Source: Amycolatopsis sp. WQ 127309
GTDB taxonomy: Bacteria > Actinomycetota > Actinomycetes > Mycobacteriales > Pseudonocardiaceae
Assembly (NCBI RefSeq): GCF_023023025.1
Contig: NZ_CP095481.1
Location: forward strand, 4,968,501-5,032,500
DNA length: 64,000 bases
Direction: 5' to 3'
A model generated the notes under the pieces. It saw nothing but the letters and a program-made list of their open reading frames with translations, had not been told where the DNA came from and ran no database searches. Each line of letters starts with the position of its first letter. Positions within the stretch are counted from its first letter, which is position 1. This document shows positions 14,766-23,028 of this stretch, one piece after another. The position numbers were made by a program, and so were the translations under genes.

Positions 14766-16160
14766 ATGTCCGGACAGACTTTTGACGTAGTGGTGATCGG
14801 CGCGGGCCCGGTGGGCGAAGTGGCCGCCGAGCGAGCGGCTCGCGGGGGCCTGAAGGTCGCGCTCGTCGAGCACGAACGCTTCGGGGGCGAGTGCTCCTAC
14901 TGGGCCTGCATCCCGAGCAAGGCCTTGCTGCGGCCGGGAAATCTCCTCGCCGCGGCCAAACGGATCCCGGGGGTGCCCGTCGGCGACGCGGTCGACCCGG
15001 CGCAGGTGTTCGCCCGCCGGGACTGGTTCACCGGCAAGGGCGACGACGCGGGCCAGGTCGAGTGGGCCCGCGGCGCGGGCATCGAGCCGGTCCGCGGGCA
15101 CGGCGTCCTCACCGGTGAGCGCGAGGTCACCGTGGACGGCGACCGCGTCCTGACCGCGCGGCACGCGGTGATCGTGTGCACCGGCAGCGTCCCGAACACC
15201 CCGAAGATCCCGGGGATCGACACGATCCGGCCGTGGGGTTCGCGCGAGGCGACGTCGGCCTCGGCCGTGCCGGCCCGGCTCGGCGTCCTCGGCGGCGGCG
15301 TGGTCGGTGTCGAGATGGCGCAGGCCTGGGCGACGCTCGGCGCGGAGGTGCACCTGGTGATCACCGGCGAGCGCCCGCTGCCGCGCAACGCGGAGTTCGT
15401 CGGCGACCTCGTGCTGGCGGGCCTGCGGGAGGTGGGCGTGTTCGTCCACACGATGTCGGGTGTCGAGCGCGTCGCCGCGGGCGAGAGCGGCACCGAGCTG
15501 ACGCTGAAGGACGGCGAGGTGCTCGTCGTCGACGAGTTCCTGGTGGCGACCGGACGGCGTCCCGGCACGGCCGGGCTCGGCCTGGAGAAGTTCGGCGTCG
15601 AAGCCGGCGGCCCGCTGACCGTCGACGACACCGGCAAGGTGTCCGCAGTGGACGGTGACTGGCTGTTCGCCGCCGGCGACGTCACCGGTCGCGCCCCGCT
15701 GACCCACCAGGGCAAGTACGGCGCCCGCGCGGCGGGCGACACCGTGGCGGCGCTGGCGAAGGGCGAGAAGGTCGACACCTCGCCGTGGAGCCCGTTCACC
15801 GCGACCGCCGACCACCACGCCGTGCCGCAGGTGGTGTTCACCGACCCGGAGGTCGCCTCCGTCGGCCTGTCGGACGCCCGTGAGGGCTCGAACGACCGCG
15901 TCGTCGACATCGACATCGCGGTGGCGGGCTCGTCGCTGCACGCCGACGGGTACCAGGGCAAGGCCCGGATCGTCGTCGACACCGAGCGGAACGTGCTGCT
16001 TGGCGTGACGTTCGTCGGCCAGGACGTCTCGGAGCTGCTGCACTCGGCGACGATCGCGATCGTCGGCGAGGTGCCGCTCGACCGGTTGTGGCACGCGGTG
16101 CCGGCGTTCCCGACGATCAGCGAGGTGTGGCTGCGGCTGCTGGAGGCCTACGGGCTCTGA
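14766..16160 (+). CDS. Dihydrolipoamide-dehydrogenase-like FAD disulfide oxidoreductase
   Basis: A 464-residue flavoprotein. FAD motif VVVIGAGPVGEVAAERAAR (residues 8-26) is followed by the redox-active pair C43 and C48 in GGECSYWACIPSK. The NAD(P) motif is LGVLGGGVVGVEMAQAWATLG, and the second FAD motif is DGDWLFAAGDVTGRAP. At the C-terminus the usual catalytic HPTxSE reads F448-P-T-I-S-E453. The His that activates the active-site thiol in E3 and glutathione reductase is thus Phe here, so it may not act as a normal Lpd. Start ATG 14766 is chosen, as an upstream in-frame ATG adds only seven unlikely residues. The gene stands alone and ends 1 base before the converging large gene. Confidence 0.88.
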   Translation: MSGQTFDVVVIGAGPVGEVAAERAARGGLKVALVEHERFGGECSYWACIPSKALLRPGNLLAAAKRIPGVPVGDAVDPAQVFARRDWFTGKGDDAGQVEWARGAGIEPVRGHGVLTGEREVTVDGDRVLTARHAVIVCTGSVPNTPKIPGIDTIRPWGSREATSASAVPARLGVLGGGVVGVEMAQAWATLGAEVHLVITGERPLPRNAEFVGDLVLAGLREVGVFVHTMSGVERVAAGESGTELTLKDGEVLVVDEFLVATGRRPGTAGLGLEKFGVEAGGPLTVDDTGKVSAVDGDWLFAAGDVTGRAPLTHQGKYGARAAGDTVAALAKGEKVDTSPWSPFTATADHHAVPQVVFTDPEVASVGLSDAREGSNDRVVDIDIAVAGSSLHADGYQGKARIVVDTERNVLLGVTFVGQDVSELLHSATIAIVGEVPLDRLWHAVPAFPTISEVWLRLLEAYGL

Positions 16161-16161
16161 G

Positions 16162-18981
16162 CTACCGCGCGGGCAGGTCCAGGGCGGCCTTCGCCGCCCG
16201 GACCAGGCCGGGATCGTCCGCAGTGGACGGTCCCGGCACCCACACCGCCTGCACCACCCGGACGGACGTGCCTTCGAGCCGGCTGGTGTAGGCGGCGTTC
16301 TCGAACCGCGGCGCCGGCGTGCCCCACTTGCCGGTCTCGGCGGCGAGGTCGAGGATCCCGCCACCGCCCGGAGTGTCGGCGACGGCCTTGAAGGCGGCGG
16401 CCTGCGCGGCATCGGGGAAGGCGACGATGCCGACGGTCACCGCGCCGGCCCGCCCGTCGACGGTCGTGGCGTAGCTCGCCCGCCGCACGCCCGAGCAGCT
16501 GGTCTGCTGCAGGCTGGCCTGCGCGTCCCCGAAAGCGTGCGACGCGCACCGCTGGTCCCCGTCTGCGGCGCGCAGCGAGAACTGCAGGCTCTGCGCAGGA
16601 GCGACACTGGCCGGCTGCTGCGAGACCGGCCGGCTGGCGGGAGCGGGCGGCGGGGTGACGGGCGCGGCGGCGGTGTCGTCCCCACGGGTGGCGACGACCA
16701 CCGCGGCGACGACCAGCACGACCAGCAACCCGATCGCCCCCAGCGGCAGCCACCGGACGGTCCGCGAGGTGGGCGCCGGGGGTTTCTGCCGCGGGGCGGG
16801 GTTCGGCTGGGAGTGCGGGTAGGACTCCGCCGGGGCAGCCGTCGGGCGCGGGAGGGTCTCGGTGCTGGTGCTGCTGGGTAGCTCGAGGGATTCGGTCCGC
16901 TCGGTGTCCGCGGCCGGACGGTAGGGCGGGATCTGTTCGGCCCCGGGGAAGACGGGCAGCGCCGTGGGAGGTTTGCCGAGAGTCTCGGTGCGTTCGAAGT
17001 CCGCAAAATCCGAAGAGGTCTCGGGTTCAGCGGATTTCGTGGCGCTGGCGCGGGTTGCGGCGTTCGAATTCGTCGCCGCGGTGGGAGCTGGAATGGAAAC
17101 CGTGGAGTCCGTGGCGTCGGCAAAAGCCGCGGCCACCTTTTGCGTGGCGGCCAGGTCGGTGCTCGCTCCCGTGGCCTGCGCAGCGCCAGGGGCCACGGTC
17201 GTGTTTTGAGCGGTAGCGGACTGCTCCAAGGCGGAACCGTTGGCGGCGCTGGGCTCAGCGGCAGATTTTGTGGCGCCGACGGCCGCGACGGTGTAAAGAG
17301 CCGCGGCGGGAGTCTGCGCCGAGGCGGGGATGCCAGACTCGGCGGCGGTGTCCGACACCATCGCGGAGGTCTGCGTCTGAGGGGAAGCACCTGGAGCGTC
17401 CGACGTCATCGCGGAAGACTGTGTCTGAGGGGAGACGCCGGGAGCGTCCGAAGCCATCGCGAAGGTCTGCGTCTGAGGGGAAGCGCTGGGAGCACCGGGA
17501 GCGTCAGAAGTCTTCGCGGAGGTCTGCGTCTGGGGGGAATCTGCGGGAGCACCGGGCGCATCGGCCGTGCCCGGAGTGATCGCGGAGGTTCGCGGCAGGC
17601 CGGAATTGCCGAGCGCGACGGATTTCGCGGCGTCGGTGTCCGGAATCTTCGCGGAGGTCTGCGTCGGAGCGGGATCAGTGGCTGTGCTGGTCGCCGCGGC
17701 TGTGTTCTGGGCCCCGGCAGGGGTCCGTGCCGGGGGAGAACTCGCCGAAGTCTCGGTCTCGGCCGCGGATTCCGTGGTGTCGGGACGGATCGCCGATTCC
17801 GAAGCCGTCGCGGAAGCTTTCACCGGGGCGGAATCCGCGGGCACGCTGGGCTCGGCGGGCTTTGGGATGCCAAGCGCACCAAGGCCTTCGCCTTCGCCTG
17901 CGGCGGAGTCGGTGGCCGTGTCGGTCTCTGCCGCGAGACTCGTGCTTGGCGCGTGACCCAGGGCGGAACTCGTGTGACCAGGCTCGACACTCGCGTGCCC
18001 CGGGGCGGAACTCGTGTGACCAGGCTCGACACTCGCGTGATCCAGGGCGGAACTCGCGTGATTCGGGCCGGAACTCGCGTGATCGGGCTCGACACTCGCG
18101 TGATCCAGGGCGGAACTCTCGGGCTCCGGCTCGGCAACCGTGGCCCCCGGCGGGACAACCGTGGCCTCAAGACCGGAACTTGCGTGATCCACGCCGGAAC
18201 TCGCGTGATCCAGGACGTGATCGGCTTCGGCGACCGCTGCCGGCGGGTCGGCCAGTTGCGTTCGGCCACTTGCAGATGGGGTCTCGGTTCGCCAGCCCGC
18301 GGGCGGCCTAGCGGTGGCCACCGTTCCGGGCGACCGCGGCGCAGTGTCCCAAAGGGACTCCGGCGGCGTGTCGTCGCTGAACCGGCTGAATCCCTCACCC
18401 AGCAGGATTTCGTCCGAGAAGTCGGGCGCGTCGGGGGCCAGGCCGCGGATCAGCGCGCGCACCTGGTCGACCGACCGGGGGCGGTGGGCCGTCGCCAGGG
18501 AGACCGCTGCCGCCAGCATCGTCGTCGGGGTGGGGTGCAGGACCCGCACCGGGCCCGCCAGGTCGCTCGCGGGCTGGTCGACCGTCTCGACGTACGGGCC
18601 GACCGCCACGATCGTGCCCACCGGTGCCGTGCCGGGGACCAGTTCCGCGATGCGGCTTTCGCACACCTGGGACAGGTCCAGGGCCTCCGTGGCCGGGTTG
18701 ATCGCGTCGTCGTCGGCCACCAGGGGCCAGCCGTCGGCCTTCCATTCCGCGCCCAGCGGGGCTTCCAGCCGCAGCGCCGGGTCCGGCAGGTCGACGCCGA
18801 TGACGATGATCACGCCGTGGGGCAGCAGAACCACCGCCTCGACCGGGCGATCCGTCACCGTCCCGACGCCGATCAGCGCGATCCCGCCGACGACGGTGCT
18901 GCCGCGGCCCAGGGACGCCAGTGCCGCCCGGATGTCGTCCGCCACCCGGGACTGCTGCCGCTCGAGGCGCACCAGTCGCAC
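16162..18981 (-). CDS. Large repeat-rich single-pass membrane protein of unknown function
   Basis: A 939-residue protein. Residues 1-220 form a folded, probably cytoplasmic domain (VARIRAALASLGRG-like start, VVLLPHGVIIVIGVDLPDPA, LHPTPTTMLAAAVSLATAHR). Residues about 255-342 are a DHASS-type repeat and about 479-547 a PQTQTSAM-type repeat, inside a long Ala/Thr/Ser/Pro disordered linker that runs to about 740. One TM helix follows (WLPLGAIGLLVVLVVAAVVV, about 743-765). An outer domain of some 170 residues with paired Cys (QRCASHAF, QTSCSGV) ends it. The N-terminus in-extracellular C-terminus topology is inferred. No known family is recognised. Start is the ATG at 18981. Confidence 0.8.
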   Translation of the reverse strand: MRLVRLERQQSRVADDIRAALASLGRGSTVVGGIALIGVGTVTDRPVEAVVLLPHGVIIVIGVDLPDPALRLEAPLGAEWKADGWPLVADDDAINPATEALDLSQVCESRIAELVPGTAPVGTIVAVGPYVETVDQPASDLAGPVRVLHPTPTTMLAAAVSLATAHRPRSVDQVRALIRGLAPDAPDFSDEILLGEGFSRFSDDTPPESLWDTAPRSPGTVATARPPAGWRTETPSASGRTQLADPPAAVAEADHVLDHASSGVDHASSGLEATVVPPGATVAEPEPESSALDHASVEPDHASSGPNHASSALDHASVEPGHTSSAPGHASVEPGHTSSALGHAPSTSLAAETDTATDSAAGEGEGLGALGIPKPAEPSVPADSAPVKASATASESAIRPDTTESAAETETSASSPPARTPAGAQNTAAATSTATDPAPTQTSAKIPDTDAAKSVALGNSGLPRTSAITPGTADAPGAPADSPQTQTSAKTSDAPGAPSASPQTQTFAMASDAPGVSPQTQSSAMTSDAPGASPQTQTSAMVSDTAAESGIPASAQTPAAALYTVAAVGATKSAAEPSAANGSALEQSATAQNTTVAPGAAQATGASTDLAATQKVAAAFADATDSTVSIPAPTAATNSNAATRASATKSAEPETSSDFADFERTETLGKPPTALPVFPGAEQIPPYRPAADTERTESLELPSSTSTETLPRPTAAPAESYPHSQPNPAPRQKPPAPTSRTVRWLPLGAIGLLVVLVVAAVVVATRGDDTAAAPVTPPPAPASRPVSQQPASVAPAQSLQFSLRAADGDQRCASHAFGDAQASLQQTSCSGVRRASYATTVDGRAGAVTVGIVAFPDAAQAAAFKAVADTPGGGGILDLAAETGKWGTPAPRFENAAYTSRLEGTSVRVVQAVWVPGPSTADDPGLVRAAKAALDLPAR
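17340..17545. repeat. In-frame repeat encoding PQTQTSAM..SDAPGA units
   Basis: Four to five copies of a roughly 48-base unit lie inside the 939-residue gene. They encode SPQTQTSAKTSDAPGAP, SPQTQTFAMASDAPGV, SPQTQSSAMTSDAPGA and SPQTQTSAMVSDTA. A degenerate copy (PTQTSAKIPDT) lies further towards the N-terminus. It looks like recent tandem duplication in a disordered linker. Confidence 0.8.
17955..18215. repeat. ACTCGCGTGATC repeat cluster inside a coding sequence (DHASS repeat)
   Basis: About ten copies of a GGAACTCGCGTGATC-type unit lie in the plus strand. Read on the minus (coding) strand, GATCACGCGAGTTCC encodes DHASS, which gives DHASSGV, DHASSGL, DHASVEP, NHASSAL, GHTSSAP and so on. Copies are spaced by multiples of three, so the frame is kept. 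The 19-mer at 18067-18085 differs by one base from 31757-31775 in an intergenic array. Confidence 0.85.
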
Positions 18982-19246
18982 CGAAATCTCCCCTGCTCGT
19001 CGTTCCGGAGCATCACGCTAGCGCGCCCGGTCGTATCCGAGGCGCGACACGGGGACGACGCGGCCGCGTCCCACCGAAAGTGGTGCTGCGGGTGACTTGT
19101 GGTGTTCATGTGGCCAAACAGCACGGTTGGGGTGCAGAATGTGCTACAACGCATCGGAGGCGGTATTCGGGAGCCGCACTGAGGCCACGCAGCTCGATTT
19201 CAGGGCGTAGGGGAAGACGTCCCTCGTCGAGCAAGCGGAGGTAGCA

Positions 19247-19750
19247 GTGAGCACCCGTGGCAGCACCCGAGGTGTGGTGTACGTCCACTCGTCGCCGTCT
19301 GCGGTGTGTCCGCACGTCGAGTGGGCTATTTCGGGCACCCTCAACGCCCGAGTCGACCTGAAGTGGACGGCGCAGCCGGCCAGTCCGGGTCAGCTTCGCG
19401 CCGAATGCGGCTGGCGCGCGCCCGCGGGCACCGGCGCCAGATTGGCGGCGGCCCTCAAGGCGTGGCCGATGATTCGGTTCGAAGTCACCGAAGAGCCCAG
19501 CGCGGGCGTCGACGGCGAACGGTTCTGCTTCGCGCCCGGGCTCGGCCTGTGGCACGGACGGACCAGCGCCAACGGCGACATCGTGGTGGGCGAGGACCAG
19601 CTGCGCGCACTCGTGAGCATGACCCGCGGCGGCGAGTCGCTGGCGCACAAGCTCGACGAACTCCTGGCCGCGAGCTGGGACGAAGCGCTCGAGCCGTACC
19701 GTCACGCCGGTGACGGTGCTCCGGTGACCTGGCTGCACCAGGTCGGCTGA
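19247..19750 (+). CDS. DUF3145 family protein
   Basis: A 167-residue protein, MSTRGSTRGVVYVHSSPSAV at the start, then CPHVEWAISGTLN and FRFEVTEEPSAG-type strands, LGLWHGRTSANGDIVVGEDQ and an ending in PVTWLHQVG. These match the actinobacterial DUF3145 family, whose function is unknown. GTG 19247 follows GGAGGTAGCA. The 265 bases upstream hold the divergent promoters for this gene and the large repeat gene, and I see no other gene there. In several actinobacteria DUF3145 lies near the fatty-acid synthase genes, as here. Confidence 0.88.
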   Translation: MSTRGSTRGVVYVHSSPSAVCPHVEWAISGTLNARVDLKWTAQPASPGQLRAECGWRAPAGTGARLAAALKAWPMIRFEVTEEPSAGVDGERFCFAPGLGLWHGRTSANGDIVVGEDQLRALVSMTRGGESLAHKLDELLAASWDEALEPYRHAGDGAPVTWLHQVG

Positions 19751-19802
19751 CACCGGACTCCGGCAGCACGGGACCGGTGGCGGGGCCGGTACGCTCTTCC
19801 GC

Positions 19803-20396
19803 GTGACGACCCCCGCCTCCAGCCCCCGCCAGCGCTGGCTGGTGCCCGTCGTGGTCGTGGTGCTGTCCGTGACCGTGGGCGGCGGCCTGCTCGCGCGCGA
19901 GCTCTACCGCCGTCCCGACCAGCCCGCCGGCGACACCTCGGCGCCGGTGACGGTGCCCCAGTCGGCGACCGGCAGCCAGCCGACCGGTGCCGACATCGTC
20001 GGGATGACGCCGGACGCGCAGTCGCACCCGCGGGCCGACGAGGTGCGCAAGGTGCTGGAGACGTACTTCTCGGCCATCAACACCCAGCAGTACTCGAGGT
20101 GGATGACCGTGGTCACCACGGAGCGGGTGGCGCAGCAGCCGCTCGGCACGTGGAAGGACGGCATCAAGACCACAAAGGACAGCGACGCCGTCGTCTACCG
20201 GATCGAGCGCGGCTCCGGCACGTCGCTGCGGGTCCTGGTCGGCTTCCGGAGCCGCCAAGCGGTCGAAGACGCCCCGGCCTGGTTCCCGGAGCCGTGCATC
20301 CAGTGGCGGCTCGTGCTGCCGATGGTCATCGAGAAGTCCGCGCTGAAGATCGCCGCCGTCGACAACGGCCCGCCCCCCGAACACCAGAAGTGCTGA
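19803..20396 (+). CDS. Membrane-anchored extracytoplasmic protein, unknown function
   Basis: A 197-residue protein with a short N-terminal cytoplasmic part, one TM/anchor segment (WLVPVVVVVLSVTVGGGLLA, residues 12-31) and an outer domain of about 160 residues. The outer part has an NTF2/SnoaL-like feel (VRKVLETYFSAINTQQYSRW; RVLVGFRSRQAVEDAP) and a Cys pair (PCIQW, HQKC). It may be a small accessory lipid- or wall-associated protein. GTG 19803 is the only reasonable start. It lies 52 bases after the DUF3145 gene and ends at a strong terminator. Confidence 0.75.
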   Translation: MTTPASSPRQRWLVPVVVVVLSVTVGGGLLARELYRRPDQPAGDTSAPVTVPQSATGSQPTGADIVGMTPDAQSHPRADEVRKVLETYFSAINTQQYSRWMTVVTTERVAQQPLGTWKDGIKTTKDSDAVVYRIERGSGTSLRVLVGFRSRQAVEDAPAWFPEPCIQWRLVLPMVIEKSALKIAAVDNGPPPEHQKC

Positions 20397-20438
20397 AACG
20401 AGAAGGGGCCCGGCCGAAGCCGGGCCCCTTCTCGTTTT
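20397..20438. terminator. Strong bidirectional rho-independent terminator
   Basis: An 18-bp perfect stem AACGAGAAGGGGCCCGGC (20397-20414), loop CGAA, and matching arm 20419-20436. TTTTG runs off the plus-strand arm and the A-rich start serves the minus strand. It sits between two convergent genes and closes both the anchored-protein gene and the fab operon. Confidence 0.93.
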
Positions 20439-20448
20439 GTCAGCGTGC

Positions 20449-21699
20449 TCAGGCCGCCGGGGTGAACAGCAGAGCGGTGTTGTGCCCGCCGAACCCGAAC
20501 GAGTTGCTGATCGCCGCGGTCAGCTCGACCTTGCGCGGCTCGCCCGACACGACGTCCAGCTGCACCCGCGGGTCCAGGTCGGTCAGGTTCATCGTGGCCG
20601 GCACGATGCCGTGGTACAGCGAGAGGATCGTGATGATCCCCTCGACCGCGCCGGCCCCGCCGACCAGGTGACCCATCGAACCCTTGGGTGCCGTGACGAT
20701 CGCGTGGTCGCCGACCGCCTTGCGGATCGCCGCCGCCTCGCCGATGTCACCGACCACAGTGGACGTCGCGTGCGCGTTCACGTGCCCGACCTCCGCCGGG
20801 GTGACGCCGGCCATCTTCATCGCCGCGCGCATCGCGGCGATCTGGCCGATGCCCTCGGGGTGGTTGCCCGTGATGTGGTAGGCGTCCGAGGTGATGCCGT
20901 GCCCGGCGATCGTCGCGTAGACGCGCGCCCCGCGGGCCTTCGCCAGGTCCGCGCGCTCCAGGATGACCACGCCCGAGCCCTCGCCGAGGACGAAGCCGTC
21001 CCGGTTCGCGTCGAACGGCCGCGACGCGGCCCCCGGGTCGTCGTTGCGCGTGGACACCGTGCGGGCCTGGGCGAACCCGGCGAGCGTGATCGGGTGGATG
21101 CACGCTTCGGCACCCCCGGCGACCACGACGTCGGCACGCCCGGAGCGGATCATCTCGACCCCGCTCGCGATGCCCTCGGCACCGGAGGCACAGGCCGAGG
21201 CCGGGGAGTGCACCCCGGCCCGTGCCTTCAGGTCGATGCCGACGTGCGCGGCCGGGCCGTTCGGCATCAGCATCGGCACGGTCAGCGGCGACACCTTGCG
21301 GAGACCCTGCTGGTGCAACAGATCGTTCTGGGTGAGCAGGGTGACCGGGCCGCCGACGCCGGTACCGATCGACACGCCGAGGCGGTCGGGGTCGACGTCG
21401 GTGTGCTCGTCCGTCGGTTCGGTGAAGCCGGCGTCGGCCCACGCCTGACGGGCGGCGATCATCGCGACCTGCTCGCAGCGGTCCATCCGGCGGGCCTGGA
21501 CCCGCGGCAGGACTTCCGAGGGATCGACGGCCAGCACGCCGCCGATCTTGACCGGCAGCTGCAGCTCCTCGACCCAGTCGGCTTCGATCGTCCGGACCCC
21601 GCTCCGCCCGGCCAGCAGACCGTCCCAGGTGGACGTCACGTCCCCGCCGAGCGGTGTGGTGGCGCCGAGACCGGTGATCACGACGTCGATGTTGCTCAT
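20449..21699 (-). CDS. fabF: Beta-ketoacyl-ACP synthase II (FabF/KasA type)
   Basis: A 416-residue condensing enzyme of fatty-acid elongation. The catalytic triad is visible: C170 in SPASACASGAEG, H310 in GHVNAHATST, H344 in KGSMGHLVGGAG, with K339 nearby. It extends acyl-ACP with malonyl-ACP in the cytoplasm. It is the last gene of fabD-fabH-acpP-fabF, the order of the Streptomyces and Amycolatopsis core FAS II locus. In mycobacteria the same slot holds kasA, which makes mycolate precursors. A lone copy here argues for ordinary branched fatty acids. Confidence 0.95.
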   Translation of the reverse strand: MSNIDVVITGLGATTPLGGDVTSTWDGLLAGRSGVRTIEADWVEELQLPVKIGGVLAVDPSEVLPRVQARRMDRCEQVAMIAARQAWADAGFTEPTDEHTDVDPDRLGVSIGTGVGGPVTLLTQNDLLHQQGLRKVSPLTVPMLMPNGPAAHVGIDLKARAGVHSPASACASGAEGIASGVEMIRSGRADVVVAGGAEACIHPITLAGFAQARTVSTRNDDPGAASRPFDANRDGFVLGEGSGVVILERADLAKARGARVYATIAGHGITSDAYHITGNHPEGIGQIAAMRAAMKMAGVTPAEVGHVNAHATSTVVGDIGEAAAIRKAVGDHAIVTAPKGSMGHLVGGAGAVEGIITILSLYHGIVPATMNLTDLDPRVQLDVVSGEPRKVELTAAISNSFGFGGHNTALLFTPAA

Positions 21700-21727
21700 G
21701 GGTGTCTCCTCAAGGAGGGAAGAGGAC

Positions 21728-21973
21728 TTACTTCGAGTTGGCCGACACGTAGTTGACGGCGTCGCCCACGGTCTTCAGGTTGGCGAGCTCGTCGTCCGGA
21801 ATCTTGACGCCGAACTTGTCCTCGGCCTGCACGGCGATCTCGACCATCGACAGCGAGTCGATGTCCAGGTCGTCCACGAACGACTTCTCGGCGGTGACGT
21901 CGTCCTGAGCCACACCGGCCACCTCTTCGACGATCTCGGCGAGGCCGGCGAGGATCTCAGCGTTGTCAGCCAT
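21728..21973 (-). CDS. acpP: Acyl carrier protein of fatty-acid synthesis
   Basis: An 81-residue acidic four-helix protein. The 4'-phosphopantetheine site is S40 in DLDIDSLSMVEIA. Asp/Glu residues of helix II follow, as usual for docking to Fab enzymes. It carries growing acyl chains for the adjacent synthases. It lies 28 bases upstream of fabF. A hairpin lies in the 71-base gap to fabH. Confidence 0.96.
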   Translation of the reverse strand: MADNAEILAGLAEIVEEVAGVAQDDVTAEKSFVDDLDIDSLSMVEIAVQAEDKFGVKIPDDELANLKTVGDAVNYVSANSK

Positions 21974-22011
21974 GGGGTAGTTCCCTTCTCGGTCTTACTT
22001 GGGGTTCTTGT

Positions 22012-22033
22012 CCGGCGGGCGAGTGCCCGCCGG
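22012..22033. promoter_or_regulatory. Hairpin between fabH and acpP
   Basis: CCGGCGGGC (22012-22020), loop GAGT, GCCCGCCGG (22025-22033). There is no T-tract on the minus strand, so a terminator is less likely than a processing or 3'-stabilising structure. It could let acpP mRNA exceed the fabD-fabH part. Confidence 0.5.
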
Positions 22034-22044
22034 GAGCGTAACGG

Positions 22045-23028
22045 TCAGGGGCAGATGAACGCCTGCCCGGCGTAGGACAAGCCCGCGCCGAACCCGACGG
22101 CCAGCACCACGTCGCCGGACTTCGCCGTCCCGGCCTTGCGCATGTGGTCCAGCGCGAGGGGGATGGACGCCGACGAGGTGTTGCCGGAGTACTTGATGTC
22201 GTCGGCGACGACCATGTCGTCACGGGCGCCGTTGGCCCGCAGCTTCTTCGCGATCGCCTCGACGATGCGCAGGTTGGCCTGGTGCGGGATCAGCACGTCC
22301 ACATCGGACGCCTTCAGCCCGGCGACCTCGAGCGCGCGCAGCGCGATCGGCGCGATCTGCGTGGTCGCCCACCGGAAGACCGACTGGCCCTCCTGGTAGA
22401 TGAACTTGTCCTCGGTCATCCCGATCAGGTCGACGAGGTCGCCGGCGCTGCCCCAGGAGACCGGGCCGATCAGCGGCTCGTCGGACGCGCCGACGACCGC
22501 GGCGCCCGCGCCGTCGGCGAAGATGATCGCGTTGGCGCGGTCGGTCGGGTTCACCGAGTCGGTGAGCTTCTCGGCGCCGATCACGAGGACCTTCTTGGCG
22601 GAGCCCGCGCGGATCAGGTCCGACGCGACGCCCAGGCCGTAGCAGAACCCGGCGCACGCGGCGTTGAGGTCGAACGCGCCGGGGCTCGGGATGCCGATCC
22701 GGGCGGCGACCTGCGCGGCGGCGTTCGGGATCTGCGTCGGCATCGTGCAGTTCGGCAGGATCACCGTGTCCACTTCGGACGGGTCGACCCCGGCGTCGGC
22801 CAGCGCGGCGGTGCCGGCGGCGACCGCCATGTCGGTGAGCAGCTCGTCCTTCTCGGCGAAGCGGCGCTCGATGATGCCGACGCGGGTCTGGATCCACTCG
22901 TCGTTGGTGTCCATCGTCTTCGAGAGGTCGTCGTTGCTGACGATCCGCTCGGGCTGGTAGCTGCCGACGCCCAGCACGCGGCTGCCGCGGGAGCCCGGGT
23001 TGAGGCTCAGGGCCGGTCGGTCGGTCAC
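22045..23028 (-). CDS. fabH: Beta-ketoacyl-ACP synthase III
   Basis: A 327-residue thiolase-fold enzyme that starts chains from acyl-CoA and malonyl-ACP. Triad: C125 in LNAACAGFCYG, H249 in LIPHQANLRI, N283 in YSGNTSSAS. The tunnel region (NDEWIQTRVGIIERRF) is standard. FabH sets branched-chain starter choice in actinomycetes. GTG 23028 overlaps the fabD stop by 4 bases, so the two are coupled. The frame stays open upstream but only as fabD antisense-register noise. Confidence 0.95.
   Translation of the reverse strand: MTDRPALSLNPGSRGSRVLGVGSYQPERIVSNDDLSKTMDTNDEWIQTRVGIIERRFAEKDELLTDMAVAAGTAALADAGVDPSEVDTVILPNCTMPTQIPNAAAQVAARIGIPSPGAFDLNAACAGFCYGLGVASDLIRAGSAKKVLVIGAEKLTDSVNPTDRANAIIFADGAGAAVVGASDEPLIGPVSWGSAGDLVDLIGMTEDKFIYQEGQSVFRWATTQIAPIALRALEVAGLKASDVDVLIPHQANLRIVEAIAKKLRANGARDDMVVADDIKYSGNTSSASIPLALDHMRKAGTAKSGDVVLAVGFGAGLSYAGQAFICP

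Noticed and set aside
17955..18215. CRISPR-like array
   Set aside because: Spacers are not unique, unit spacing varies, units lie in a coding frame, and no cas genes occur in the window.
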